Shown: positions 13,601-28,304 of the stretch, in pieces | How the letters are laid out: each line of letters starts with the position of its first letter | Position numbering within the stretch: position 1 is the stretch's first letter | Assembly: GCA_019828595.1 (NCBI GenBank) | Contig: JAHQRK010000026.1 | Coordinates: forward strand, 1-64,000 | Reading direction: 5' to 3' | Source: Aphanomyces cochlioides | Lineage: Eukaryota; Oomycota; Saprolegniomycetes; Saprolegniales; Verrucalvaceae | Length of the DNA: 64,000 bases | The notes under the pieces: generated by a model | Databases searched by the model: none | What the model was told of the DNA's origin: nothing | Seen by the model: only the letters and a program-made list of their open reading frames with translations | Translations under genes and position numbers: made by a program

Positions 13601-16600
13601 CTAATACAAAAAGATCATGTTTTTATCATAGATGCAGCAGATGTATATAATGACTGCACCTGTGATATGATTCCTATCACACCGAATGACGCAATATGAT
13701 TGGAAGTTAATATAATAGATTGACTTGACGAAAACACAACATGAACCCCTTGAAGATATTCCAGAAGCACATACCAGCAGTACTATCATGCCTAGTCCTC
13801 CTTCATGCTAATTGTAATCGAAAGTTTTCCTTTTTTGTCTCACGTTGTTCTGTGCCGTTTCTCACTCCGGCTCTACAAGAGTACATGTAATATTGACACA
13901 TCGAACTCATGCGCTGCAATCTAAGTGAATGAGTCATGTACCTTGTAGAGGGTGTTTATTGTGCGTGGGCTGATTCAATAGATTATTGCCCTACTACCTA
14001 CTGTTCAACTTGTAGAGGGGGATGCGAGATTTCTTTTAGACTTTGGCAACGTCAAAAGTTTATAGGGTTATGAGGTAGTGGCGAAGGTGTGATCTCCACA
14101 CCATCCGTCATCATTATTTATGACTCCTGCAGTTTTGTTTATGCCTTAATTGACTATTCGTATAGTTTTCAAGATATCCACAATGCTTTGTGTTTTGTGC
14201 TCGACATTTACATATGCTAACAGTACAATCAGGCGAGTGAGCGCATAAAACGTCAACAAATGTCGTGTTCTGCTGCAGCTAGCCTAGCTTATATCCGTGC
14301 TAGACGTTAAATTTATTCAGAGCATCTTTGTTTCTCGGTTAGACTTCATGCTGGCGACTAAATGAAGCTTCATATCTGCCAATATTTGTTTGTTGAGAAA
14401 CCGTGATAGAATCTCTATCACAGTTGCTCAGAATTTTGCACATTTCAGATCTGTATACTGAAATCAAGTCAAAAACTTGTTTTGAAAATGTTTTTCAGGC
14501 AACTGTGATAGATTTCCTATCGCACTCTAATACAAAAAGATCATGTTTTTATCATAGATGCAGCAGATGTATATAATGACTGCAACTGTGATATGATTCC
14601 TATCACACCGAATGACGCAATATGATTGGAAGTTAATATAATAGATTGACTTGACGAAAACACAACATGAACCCCTTGAAGATATTCCAGAAGCACATAC
14701 CAGCAGTACTATCATGCCTAGTCCTCCTTCATGCTAATTGTAATCGAAAGTTTTCCTTTTTTGTCTCACGTTGTTCTGTGCCGTTTCTCACTCCGGCTAT
14801 ACAAGAGTACATGTAATATTGACACATCGAACTCATGCGCTGCAATCTAAGTGAATGAGTCATGTACCTTGTAGAGGGTGTTTATTGTGCGTGGGCTGAT
14901 TCAATAGATTATTGCCCTACTACCTACTGTTCAACTTGTAGAGGGGGATGCGAGATTTCTTTTAGACTTTGGCAACGTCAAAAGTTTATAGGGTTATGAG
15001 GTAGTGGCGAAGGTGTGATCTCCACACCATCCGTCATCATTATTTATGACTCCTGCAGTTTTGTTTATGCCTTAATTGACTATTCGTATAGTTTTCAAGA
15101 TATCCACAATGCTTTGTGTTTTGTGCTCGACATTTACATATGCTAACAGTACAATCAGGCGAGTGAGCGCATGAAACGTCAACAAATGTCGTGTTCTGCT
15201 GCAGCTAGCCTAGCTTATATCCGTGCTAGACGTTAAATTTATTCAGAGCATCTTTGTTTCTCGGTTAGACTTCATGCTGGCGACTAAATGAAGCTTCATA
15301 TCTGCCAATATTTGTTTGTTGAGAAACCGTGATAGAATCTCTATCACAGTTGCTCAGAATTTTGCACATTTCAGATCTGTATACTGAAATCAAGTCAAAA
15401 ACTTGTTTTGAAAATGTTTTTCAGGCAACTGTGATAGATTTCCTATCGCACTCTAATACAAAAAGATCATGTTTTTATCATAGATGCAGCAGATGTATAT
15501 AATGACTGCAACTGTGATATGATTCCTATCACACCGAATGACGCAATATGATTGGAAGTTAATATAATAGATTGACTTGACGAAAACACAACATGAACCC
15601 CTTGAAGATATTCCAGAAGCACATACCAGCAGTACTATCATGCCTAGTCCTCCTTCATGCTAATTGTAATCGAAAGTTTTCCTTTTTTGTCTCACGTTGT
15701 TCTGTGCCGTTTCTCACTCCGGCTATACAAGAGTACATGTAATATTGACACATCGAACTCATGCGCTGCAATCTAAGTGAATGAGTCATGTACCTTGTAG
15801 AGGGTGTTTATTGTGCGTGGGCTGATTCAATAGATTATTGCCCTACTACCTACTGTTCAACTTGTAGAGGGGGATGCGAGATTTCTTTTAGACTTTGGCA
15901 ACGTCAAAAGTTTATAGGGTTATGAGGTAGTGGCGAAGGTGTGATCTCCACACCATCCGTCATCATTATTTATGACTCCTGCAGTTTTGTTTATGCCTTA
16001 ATTGACTATTCGTATAGTTTTCAAGATATCCACAATGCTTTGTGTTTTGTGCTCGACATTTACATATGCTAACAGTACAATCAGGCGAGTGAGCGCATAA
16101 AACGTCAACAAATGTCGTGTTCTGCTGCAGCTAGCCTAGCTTATATCCGTGCTAGACGTTAAATTTATTCAGAGCATCTTTGTTTCTCGGTTAGACTTCA
16201 TGCTGGCGACTAAATGAAGCTTCATATCTGCCAATATTTGTTTGTTGAGAAACCGTGATAGAATCTCTATCACAGTTGCTCAGAATTTTGCACATTTCAG
16301 ATCTGTATACTGAAATCAAGTCAAAAACTTGTTTTGAAAATGTTTTTCAGGCAACTGTGATAGATTTCCTATCGCACTCTAATACAAAAAGATCATGTTT
16401 TTATCATAGATGCAGCAGATGTATATAATGACTGCAACTGTGATATGATTCCTATCACACCGAATGACGCAATATGATTGGAAGTTAATATAATAGATTG
16501 ACTTGACGAAAACACAACATGAACCCCTTGAAGATATTCCAGAAGCACATACCAGCAGTACTATCATGCCTAGTCCTCCTTCATGCTAATTGTAATCGAA

Positions 16601-19600
16601 AGTTTTCCTTTTTTGTCTCACGTTGTTCTGTGCCGTTTCTCACTCCGGCTATACAAGAGTACATGTAATATTGACACATCGAACTCATGCGCTGCAATCT
16701 AAGTGAATGAGTCATGTACCTTGTAGAGGGTGTTTATTGTGCGTGGGCTGATTCAATAGATTATTGCCCTACTACCTACTGTTCAACTTGTAGAGGGGGA
16801 TGCGAGATTTCTTTTAGACTTTGGCAACGTCAAAAGTTTATAGGGTTATGAGGTAGTGGCGAAGGTGTGATCTCCACACCATCCGTCATCATTATTTATG
16901 ACTCCTGCAGTTTTGTTTATGCCTTAATTGACTATTCGTATAGTTTTCAAGATATCCACAATGCTTTGTGTTTTGTGCTCGACATTTACATATGCTAACA
17001 GTACAATCAGGCGAGTGAGCGCATAAAACGTCAACAAATGTCGTGTTCTGCTGCAGCTAGCCTAGCTTATATCCGTGCTAGACGTTAAATTTATTCAGAG
17101 CATCTTTGTTTCTCGGTTAGACTTCATGCTGGCGACTAAATGAAGCTTCATATCTGCCAATATTTGTTTGTTGAGAAACCGTGATAGAATCTCTATCACA
17201 GTTGCTCAGAATTTTGCACATTTCAGATCTGTATACTGAAATCAAGTCAAAAACTTGTTTTGAAAATGTTTTTCAGGCAACTGTGATAGATTTCCTATCG
17301 CACTCTAATACAAAAAGATCATGTTTTTATCATAGATGCAGCAGATGTATATAATGACTGCAACTGTGATATGATTCCTATCACACCGAATGACGCAATA
17401 TGATTGGAAGTTAATATAATAGATTGACTTGACGAAAACACAACATGAACCCCTTGAAGATATTCCAGAAGCACATACCAGCAGTACTATCATGCCTAGT
17501 CCTCCTTCATGCTAATTGTAATCGAAAGTTTTCCTTTTTTGTCTCACGTTGTTCTGTGCCGTTTCTCACTCCGGCTATACAAGAGTACATGTAATATTGA
17601 CACATCGAACTCATGCGCTGCAATCTAAGTGAATGAGTCATGTACCTTGTAGAGGGTGTTTATTGTGCGTGGGCTGATTCAATAGATTATTGCCCTACTA
17701 CCTACTGTTCAACTTGTAGAGGGGGATGCGAGATTTCTTTTAGACTTTGGCAACGTCAAAAGTTTATAGGGTTATGAGGTAGTGGCGAAGGTGTGATCTC
17801 CACACCATCCGTCATCATTATTTATGACTCCTGCAGTTTTGTTTATGCCTTAATTGACTATTCGTATAGTTTTCAAGATATCCACAATGCTTTGTGTTTT
17901 GTGCTCGACATTTACATATGCTAACAGTACAATCAGGCGAGTGAGCGCATAAAACGTCAACAAATGTCGTGTTCTGCTGCAGCTAGCCTAGCTTATATCC
18001 GTGCTAGACGTTAAATTTATTCAGAGCATCTTTGTTTCTCGGTTAGACTTCATGCTGGCGACTAAATGAAGCTTCATATCTGCCAATATTTGTTTGTTGA
18101 GAAACCGTGATAGAATCTCTATCACAGTTGCTCAGAATTTTGCACATTTCAGATCTGTATACTGAAATCAAGTCAAAAACTTGTTTTGAAAATGTTTTTC
18201 AGGCAACTGTGATAGATTTCCTATCGCACTCTAATACAAAAAGATCATGTTTTTATCATAGATGCAGCAGATGTATATAATGACTGCAACTGTGATATGA
18301 TTCCTATCACACCGAATGACGCAATATGATTGGAAGTTAATATAATAGATTGACTTGACGAAAACACAACATGAACCCCTTGAAGATATTCCAGAAGCAC
18401 ATACCAGCAGTACTATCATGCCTAGTCCTCCTTCATGCTAATTGTAATCGAAAGTTTTCCTTTTTTGTCTCACGTTGTTCTGTGCCGTTTCTCACTCCGG
18501 CTATACAAGAGTACATGTAATATTGACACATCGAACTCATGCGCTGCAATCTAAGTGAATGAGTCATGTACCTTGTAGAGGGTGTTTATTGTGCGTGGGC
18601 TGATTCAATAGATTATTGCCCTACTACCTACTGTTCAACTTGTAGAGGGGATGCGAGATTTCTTTTAGACTTTGGCAACGTCAAAAGTTTATAGGGTTAT
18701 GAGGTAGTGGCGAAGGTGTGATCTCCACACCATCCGTCATCATTATTTATGACTCCTGCAGTTTTGTTTATGCCTTAATTGACTATTCGTATAGTTTTCA
18801 AGATATCCACAATGCTTTGTGTTTTGTGCTCGACATTTACATATGCTAACAGTACAATCAGGCGAGTGAGCGCATAAAACGTCAACAAATGTCGTGTTCT
18901 GCTGCAGCTAGCCTAGCTTATATCCGTGCTAGACGTTAAATTTATTCAGAGCATCTTTGTTTCTCGGTTAGACTTCATGCTGGCGACTAAATGAAGCTTC
19001 ATATCTGCCAATATTTGTTTGTTGAGAAACCGTGATAGAATCTCTATCACAGTTGCTCAGAATTTTGCACATTTCAGATCTGTATACTGAAATCAAGTCA
19101 AAAACTTGTTTTGAAAATGTTTTTCAGGCAACTGTGATAGATTTCCTATCGCACTCTAATACAAAAAGATCATGTTTTTATCATAGATGCAGCAGATGTA
19201 TATAATGACTGCAACTGTGATATGATTCCTATCACACCGAATGACGCAATATGATTGGAAGTTAATATAATAGATTGACTTGACGAAAACACAACATGAA
19301 CCCCTTGAAGATATTCCAGAAGCACATACCAGCAGTACTATCATGCCTAGTCCTCCTTCATGCTAATTGTAATCGAAAGTTTTCCTTTTTTGTCTCACGT
19401 TGTTCTGTGCCGTTTCTCACTCCGGCTATACAAGAGTACATGTAATATTGACACATCGAACTCATGCGCTGCAATCTAAGTGAATGAGTCATGTACCTTG
19501 TAGAGGGTGTTTATTGTGCGTGGGCTGATTCAATAGATTATTGCCCTACTACCTACTGTTCAACTTGTAGAGGGGGATGCGAGATTTCTTTTAGACTTTG

Positions 19601-22600
19601 GCAACGTCAAAAGTTTATAGGGTTATGAGGTAGTGGCGAAGGTGTGATCTCCACACCATCCGTCATCATTATTTATGACTCCTGCAGTTTTGTTTATGCC
19701 TTAATTGACTATTCGTATAGTTTTCAAGATATCCACAATGCTTTGTGTTTTGTGCTCGACATTTACATATGCTAACAGTACAATCAGGCGAGTGAGCGCA
19801 TGAAACGTCAACAAATGTCGTGTTCTGCTGCAGCTAGCCTAGCTTATATCCGTGCTAGACGTTAAATTTATTCAGAGCATCTTTGTTTCTCGGTTAGACT
19901 TCATGCTGGCGACTAAATGAAGCTTCATATCTGCCAATATTTGTTTGTTGAGAAACCGTGATAGAATCTCTATCACAGTTGCTCAGAATTTTGCACATTT
20001 CAGATCTGTATACTGAAATCAAGTCAAAAACTTGTTTTGAAAATGTTTTTCAGGCAACTGTGATAGATTTCCTATCGCACTCTAATACAAAAAGATCATG
20101 TTTTTATCATAGATGCAGCAGATGTATATAATGACTGCAACTGTGATATGATTCCTATCACACCGAATGACGCAATATGATTGGAAGTTAATATAATAGA
20201 TTGACTTGACGAAAACACAACATGAACCCCTTGAAGATATTCCAGAAGCTCATACCAGCAGTACTATCATGCCTAGTCCTCCTTCATGCTAATTGTAATC
20301 GAAAGTTTTCCTTTTTTGTCTCACGTTGTTCTGTGCCGTTTCTCACTCCGGCTATACAAGAGTACATGTAATATTGACACATCGAACTCATGCGCTGCAA
20401 TCTAAGTGAATGAGTCATGTACCTTGTAGAGGGTGTTTATTGTGCGTGGGCTGATTCAATAGATTATTGCCCTACTACCTACTGTTCAACTTGTAGAGGG
20501 GGATGCGAGATTTCTTTTAGACTTTGGCAACGTCAAAAGTTTATAGGGTTATGAGGTAGTGGCGAAGGTGTGATCTCCACACCATCCGTCATCATTATTT
20601 ATGACTCCTGCAGTTTTGTTTATGCCTTAATTGACTATTCGTATAGTTTTCAAGATATCCACAATGCTTTGTGTTTTGTGCTCGACATTTACATATGCTA
20701 ACAGTACAATCAGGCGAGTGAGCGCATAAAACGTCAACAAATGTCGTGTTCTGCTGCAGCTAGCCTAGCTTATATCCGTGCTAGACGTTAAATTTATTCA
20801 GAGCATCTTTGTTTCTCGGTTAGACTTCATGCTGGCGACTAAATGAAGCTTCATATCTGCCAATATTTGTTTGTTGAGAAACCGTGATAGAATCTCTATC
20901 ACAGTTGCTCAGAATTTTGCACATTTCAGATCTGTATACTGAAATCAAGTCAAAAACTTGTTTTGAAAATGTTTTTCAGGCAACTGTGATAGATTTCCTA
21001 TCACACTCTAATACAAAAAGATCATGTTTTTATCATAGATGCAGCAGATGTATATAATGACTGCAACTGTGATATGATTCCTATCACACCGAATGACGCA
21101 ATATGATTGGAAGTTAATATAATAGATTGACTTGACGAAAACACAACATGAACCCCTTGAAGATATTCCAGAAGCACATACCAGCAGTACTATCATGCCT
21201 AGTCCTCCTTCATGCTAATTGTAATCGAAAGTTTTCCTTTTTTGTCTCACGTTGTTCTGTGCCGTTTCTCACTCCGGCTATACAAGAGTACATGTAATAT
21301 TGACACATCGAACTCATGCGCTGCAATCTAAGTGAATGAGTCATGTACCTTGTAGAGGGTGTTTATTGTGCGTGGGCTGATTCAATAGATTATTGCCCTA
21401 CTACCTACTGTTCAACTTGTAGAGGGGGATGCGAGATTTCTTTTAGACTTTGGCAACGTCAAAAGTTTATAGGGTTATGAGGTAGTGGCGAAGGTGTGAT
21501 CTCCACACCATCCGTCATCATTATTTATGACTCCTGCAGTTTTGTTTATGCCTTAATTGACTATTCGTATAGTTTTCAAGATATCCACAATGCTTTGTGT
21601 TTTGTGCTCGACATTTACATATGCTAACAGTACAATCAGGCGAGTGAGCGCATAAAACGTCAACAAATGTCGTGTTCTGCTGCAGCTAGCCTAGCTTATA
21701 TCCGTGCTAGACGTTAAATTTATTCAGAGCATCTTTGTTTCTCGGTTAGACTTCATGCTGGCGACTAAATGAAGCTTCATATCTGCCAATATTTGTTTGT
21801 TGAGAAACCGTGATAGAATCTCTATCACAGTTGCTCAGAATTTTGCACATTTCAGATCTGTATACTGAAATCAAGTCAAAAACTTGTTTTGAAAATGTTT
21901 TTCAGGCAACTGTGATAGATTTCCTATCGCACTCTAATACAAAAAGATCATGTTTTTATCATAGATGCAGCAGATGTATATAATGACTGCAACTGTGATA
22001 TGATTCCTATCACACCGAATGACGCAATATGATTGGAAGTTAATATAATAGATTGACTTGACGAAAACACAACATGAACCCCTTGAAGATATTCCAGAAG
22101 CACATACCAGCAGTACTATCATGCCTAGTCCTCCTTCATGCTAATTGTAATCGAAAGTTTTCCTTTTTTGTCTCACGTTGTTCTGTGCCGTTTCTCACTC
22201 CGGCTATACAAGAGTACATGTAATATTGACACATCGAACTCATGCGCTGCAATCTAAGTGAATGAGTCATGTACCTTGTAGAGGGTGTTTATTGTGCGTG
22301 GGCTGATTCAATAGATTATTGCCCTACTACCTACTGTTCAACTTGTAGAGGGGGATGCGAGATTTCTTTTAGACTTTGGCAACGTCAAAAGTTTATAGGG
22401 TTATGAGGTAGTGGCGAAGGTGTGATCTCCACACCATCCGTCATCATTATTTATGACTCCTGCAGTTTTGTTTATGCCTTAATTGACTATTCGTATAGTT
22501 TTCAAGATATCCACAATGCTTTGTGTTTTGTGCTCGACATTTACATATGCTAACAGTACAATCAGGCGAGTGAGCGCATAAAACGTCAACAAATGTCGTG

Positions 22601-25600
22601 TTCTGCTGCAGCTAGCCTAGCTTATATCCGTGCTAGACGTTAAATTTATTCAGAGCATCTTTGTTTCTCGGTTAGACTTCATGCTGGCGACTAAATGAAG
22701 CTTCATATCTGCCAATATTTGTTTGTTGAGAAACCGTGATAGAATCTCTATCACAGTTGCTCAGAATTTTGCACATTTCAGATCTGTATACTGAAATCAA
22801 GTCAAAAACTTGTTTTGAAAATGTTTTTCAGGCAACTGTGATAGATTTCCTATCGCACTCTAATACAAAAAGATCATGTTTTTATCATAGATGCAGCAGA
22901 TGTATATAATGACTGCAACTGTGATATGATTCCTATCACACCGAATGACGCAATATGATTGGAAGTTAATATAATAGATTGACTTGACGAAAACACAACA
23001 TGAACCCCTTGAAGATATTCCAGAAGCACATACCAGCAGTACTATCATGCCTAGTCCTCCTTCATGCTAATTGTAATCGAAAGTTTTCCTTTTTTGTCTC
23101 ACGTTGTTCTGTGCCGTTTCTCACTCCGGCTATACAAGAGTACATGTAATATTGACACATCGAACTCATGCGCTGCAATCTAAGTGAATGAGTCATGTAC
23201 CTTGTAGAGGGTGTTTATTGTGCGTGGGCTGATTCAATAGATTATTGCCCTACTACCTACTGTTCAACTTGTAGAGGGGGATGCGAGATTTCTTTTAGAC
23301 TTTGGCAACGTCAAAAGTTTATAGGGTTATGAGGTAGTGGCGAAGGTGTGATCTCCACACCATCCGTCATCATTATTTATGACTCCTGCAGTTTTGTTTA
23401 TGCCTTAATTGACTATTCGTATAGTTTTCAAGATATCCACAATGCTTTGTGTTTTGTGCTCGACATTTACATATGCTAACAGTACAATCAGGCGAGTGAG
23501 CGCATAAAACGTCAACAAATGTCGTGTTCTGCTGCAGCTAGCCTAGCTTATATCCGTGCTAGACGTTAAATTTATTCAGAGCATCTTTGTTTCTCGGTTA
23601 GACTTCATGCTGGCGACTAAATGAAGCTTCATATCTGCCAATATTTGTTTGTTGAGAAACCGTGATAGAATCTCTATCACAGTTGCTCAGAATTTTGCAC
23701 ATTTCAGATCTGTATACTGAAATCAAGTCAAAAACTTGTTTTGAAAATGTTTTTCAGGCAACTGTGATAGATTTCCTATCGCACTCTAATACAAAAAGAT
23801 CATGTTTTTATCATAGATGCAGCAGATGTATATAATGACTGCAACTGTGATATGATTCCTATCACACCGAATGACGCAATATGATTGGAAGTTAATATAA
23901 TAGATTGACTTGACGAAAACACAACATGAACCCCTTGAAGATATTCCAGAAGCACATACCAGCAGTACTATCATGCCTAGTCCTCCTTCATGCTAATTGT
24001 AATCGAAAGTTTTCCTTTTTTGTCTCACGTTGTTCTGTGCCGTTTCTCACTCCGGCTATACAAGAGTACATGTAATATTGACACATCGAACTCATGCGCT
24101 GCAATCTAAGTGAATGAGTCATGTACCTTGTAGAGGGTGTTTATTGTGCGTGGGCTGATTCAATAGATTATTGCCCTACTACCTACTGTTCAACTTGTAG
24201 AGGGGGATGCGAGATTTCTTTTAGACTTTGGCAACGTCAAAAGTTTATAGGGTTATGAGGTAGTGGCGAAGGTGTGATCTCCACACCATCCGTCATCATT
24301 ATTTATGACTCCTGCAGTTTTGTTTATGCCTTAATTGACTATTCGTATAGTTTTCAAGATATCCACAATGCTTTGTGTTTTGTGCTCGACATTTACATAT
24401 GCTAACAGTACAATCAGGCGAGTGAGCGCATAAAACGTCAACAAATGTCGTGTTCTGCTGCAGCTAGCCTAGCTTATATCCGTGCTAGACGTTAAATTTA
24501 TTCAGAGCATCTTTGTTTCTCGGTTAGACTTCATGCTGGCGACTAAATGAAGCTTCATATCTGCCAATATTTGTTTGTTGAGAAACCGTGATAGAATCTC
24601 TATCACAGTTGCTCAGAATTTTGCACATTTCAGATCTGTATACTGAAATCAAGTCAAAAACTTGTTTTGAAAATGTTTTTCAGGCAACTGTGATAGATTT
24701 CCTATCACACTCTAATACAAAAAGATCATGTTTTTATCATAGATGCAGCAGATGTATATAATGACTGCAACTGTGATATGATTCCTATCACACCGAATGA
24801 CGCAATATGATTGGAAGTTAATATAATAGATTGACTTGACGAAAACACAACATGAACCCCTTGAAGATATTCCAGAAGCACATACCAGCAGTACTATCAT
24901 GCCTAGTCCTCCTTCATGCTAATTGTAATCGAAAGTTTTCCTTTTTTGCCTCACGTTGTTCTGTGCCGTTTCTCACTCCGGCTATACAAGAGTACATGTA
25001 ATATTGACACATCGAACTCATGCGCTGCAATCTAAGTGAATGAGTCATGTACCTTGTAGAGGGTGTTTATTGTGCGTGGGCTGATTCAATAGATTATTGC
25101 CCTACTACCTACTGTTCAACTTGTAGAGGGGGATGCGAGATTTCTTTTAGACTTTGGCAACGTCAAAAGTTTATAGGGTTATGAGGTAGTGGCGAAGGTG
25201 TGATCTCCACACCATCCGTCATCATTATTTATGACTCCTGCAGTTTTGTTTATGCCTTAATTGACTATTCGTATAGTTTTCAAGATATCCACAATGCTTT
25301 GTGTTTTGTGCTCGACATTTACATATGCTAACAGTACAATCAGGCGAGTGAGCGCATAAAACGTCAACAAATGTCGTGTTCTGCTGCAGCTAGCCTAGCT
25401 TATATCCGTGCTAGACGTTAAATTTATTCAGAGCATCTTTGTTTCTCGGTTAGACTTCATGCTGGCGACTAAATGAAGCTTCATATCTGCCAATATTTGT
25501 TTGTTGAGAAACCGTGATAGAATCTCTATCACAGTTGCTCAGAATTTTGCACATTTCAGATCTGTATACTGAAATCAAGTCAAAAACTTGTTTTGAAAAT

Positions 25601-26856
25601 GTTTTTCAGGCAACTGTGATAGATTTCCTATCACACTCTAATACAAAAAGATCATGTTTTTATCATAGATGCAGCAGATGTATATAATGACTGCAACTGT
25701 GATATGATTCCTATCACACCGAATGACGCAATATGATTGGAAGTTAATATAATAGATTGACTTGACGAAAACACAACATGAACCCCTTGAAGATATTCCA
25801 GAAGCACATACCAGCAGTACTATCATGCCTAGTCCTCCTTCATGCTAATTGTAATCGAAAGTTTTCCTTTTTTGTCTCACGTTGTTCTGTGCCGTTTCTC
25901 ACTCCGGCTATACAAGAGTACATGTAATATTGACACATCGAACTCATGCGCTGCAATCTAAGTGAATGAGTCATGTACCTTGTAGAGGGTGTTTATTGTG
26001 CGTGGGCTGATTCAATAGATTATTGCCCTACTACCTACTGTTCAACTTGTAGAGGGGGATGCGAGATTTCTTTTAGACTTTGGCAACGTCAAAAGTTTAT
26101 AGGGTTATGAGGTAGTGGCGAAGGTGTGATCTCCACACCATCCGTCATCATTATTTATGACTCCTGCAGTTTTGTTTATGCCTTAATTGACTATTCGTAT
26201 AGTTTTCAAGATATCCACAATGCTTTGTGTTTTGTGCTCGACATTTACATATGCTAACAGTACAATCAGGCGAGTGAGCGCATAAAACGTCAACAAATGT
26301 CGTGTTCTGCTGCAGCTAGCCTAGCTTATATCCGTGCTAGACGTTAAATTTATTCAGAGCATCTTTGTTTCTCGGTTAGACTTCATGCTGGCGACTAAAT
26401 GAAGCTTCATATCTGCCAATATTTGTTTGTTGAGAAACCGTGATAGAATCTCTATCACAGTTGCTCAGAATTTTGCACATTTCAGATCTGTATACTGAAA
26501 TCAAGTCAAAAACTTGTTTTGAAAATGTTTTTCAGGCAACTGTGATAGATTTCCTATCGCACTCTAATACAAAAAGATCATGTTTTTATCATAGATGCAG
26601 CAGATGTATATAATGACTGCAACTGTGATATGATTCCTATCACACCGAATGACGCAATATGATTGGAAGTTAATATAATAGATTGACTTGACGAAAACAC
26701 AACATGAACCCCTTGAAGATATTCCAGAAGCTCATACCAGCAGTACTATCATGCCTAGTCCTCCTTCATGCTAATTGTAATCGAAAGTTTTCCTTTTTTG
26801 TCTCACGTTGTTCTGTGCCGTTTCTCACTCCGGCTATACAAGAGTACATGTAATAT

Positions 26857-27535
26857 TGACACATCGAACTCATGCGCTGCAATCTAAGTGAATGAGTCAT
26901 GTACCTTGTAGAGGGTGTTTATTGTGCGTGGGCTGATTCAATAGATTATTGCCCTACTACCTACTGTTCAACTTGTAGAGGGGGATGCGAGATTTCTTTT
27001 AGACTTTGGCAACGTCAAAAGTTTATAGGGTTATGAGGTAGTGGCGAAGGTGTGATCTCCACACCATCCGTCATCATTATTTATGACTCCTGCAGTTTTG
27101 TTTATGCCTTAATTGACTATTCGTATAGTTTTCAAGATATCCACAATGCTTTGTGTTTTGTGCTCGACATTTACATATGCTAACAGTACAATCAGGCGAG
27201 TGAGCGCATAAAACGTCAACAAATGTCGTGTTCTGCTGCAGCTAGCCTAGCTTATATCCGTGCTAGACGTTAAATTTATTCAGAGCATCTTTGTTTCTCG
27301 GTTAGACTTCATGCTGGCGACTAAATGAAGCTTCATATCTGCCAATATTTGTTTGTTGAGAAACCGTGATAGAATCTCTATCACAGTTGCTCAGAATTTT
27401 GCACATTTCAGATCTGTATACTGAAATCAAGTCAAAAACTTGTTTTGAAAATGTTTTTCAGGCAACTGTGATAGATTTCCTATCGCACTCTAATACAAAA
27501 AGATCATGTTTTTATCATAGATGCAGCAGATGTAT
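26857..27535. repeat. Truncated last satellite copy and array edge
   Basis: The final copy follows the unit for 679 bp and stops between GATGTAT and CGATTTTTC. In a normal unit GATGTAT is followed by ATAATGACTGC. The break lies just after the second dyad and before the third. No target duplication or recognisable element end is seen at the junction; the next bases form a small palindrome (CGATTTTTCAAATCG). Confidence 0.9.
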
Positions 27536-28304
27536 CGATTTTTCAAATCGACCTGTAAATCGCTCAGCCAATCAGAATCGAATATTTACCTAATTCACGC
27601 AAAACACACCCAGACATACGTGTAATTAATTTGGGACATTTGCCGTACTTTCCATTTATGCTTGATTTCAGTATGATCGAATCGATTTGGAATAGAATTC
27701 GAATTTGGTAAAAAAATACAAATTTGGGTGAAAAAGACAATACAACAAGCAAATTATCCAGGTGTCGAGCATTCCACGAACACACCGCAGACGAGACAAG
27801 CGGGACACTCATCCGTGGCGTTTTCATTGCCAGATGGAGCTCCAGCCTCCTCACCTGGGCACATTCCACAGTGATAGGACAAATGAGTGTTACACCCAGC
27901 GTGGACTAACAATCCATGCTGAAGGATCGTAGGATGTTTTCAAACGTGCACCTAACTTCAGTGTACACCTTTTGAACCTCTCCACCACGAACAAGACTCA
28001 CGCTCCCTCTGAGCCCCACGCTACTGGGGATAGACCGTCGTCGCGACATTTTTTTCTCTGTAGGTGGACGTGTAACTAGCGCCGCCCAGGCATGAAGGCC
28101 GACACAGACCTATTGTTGGCAAGGCAGGGGATATGATGATACAACTTGCCAAGTGGATTTCTCAAACGTGCGTCACGGAGTTCGATATGCGACGCATTTG
28201 GGCTGACATGTGGGCACCCGAGAACGCCTAAGTTGGACATTTTTCTCGAGTTCTTCTCAGAGCATGCGCAACGCTAAACCAAGTGACAAAGACTGTTCAA
28301 TTTG
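27536..28304. other. Unique sequence beside the array; no clear gene, one Cys-rich frame
   Basis: No convincing complete gene. An open frame on the minus strand from 27939 down to a stop at 27754 reads as about 61 residues with seven cysteines, including C-x2-C (CGMC) and CPAC-x2-C spacing near its end. It lacks a start codon and could be a 3' exon of a zinc-binding protein or chance. A short plus-strand frame near 28090-28230 is also open but unrecognised. Confidence 0.3.

Larger units (their letters stand above)
1..27535. repeat. 926-bp satellite, tandem array of about 29.7 copies
   Basis: A unit of about 926 bp (observed spacing 924-929) repeats head to tail from the left edge to 27535. 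With the unit start set arbitrarily at TGACACATCG, copies begin at 1, 930, 1858 and so on to 26857, giving 29 full copies and one of 679 bp. Copies differ by only a few substitutions or 1-4 base indels, for example 4 or 5 G in the tract after CTTGTAGA. The unit is AT-rich and has no long open frame; the 61-62 codon frames it contains are short, overlap on both strands and look accidental. The array probably continues left of the window. The length, homogeneity and lack of coding content suit heterochromatic, subtelomeric or centromeric satellite, but position on the chromosome cannot be read from here. Confidence 0.98.

Noticed and set aside
1563..25826. Repeated 61-62 codon frames on both strands of each satellite copy
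   Set aside because: They recur only because the unit recurs, overlap each other on opposite strands, are disrupted by 1-2 base indels in several copies and have no protein-like features beyond chance.
1..27535. CRISPR array
   Set aside because: Units are about 926 bp with no variable spacers; this is a eukaryotic-type satellite.
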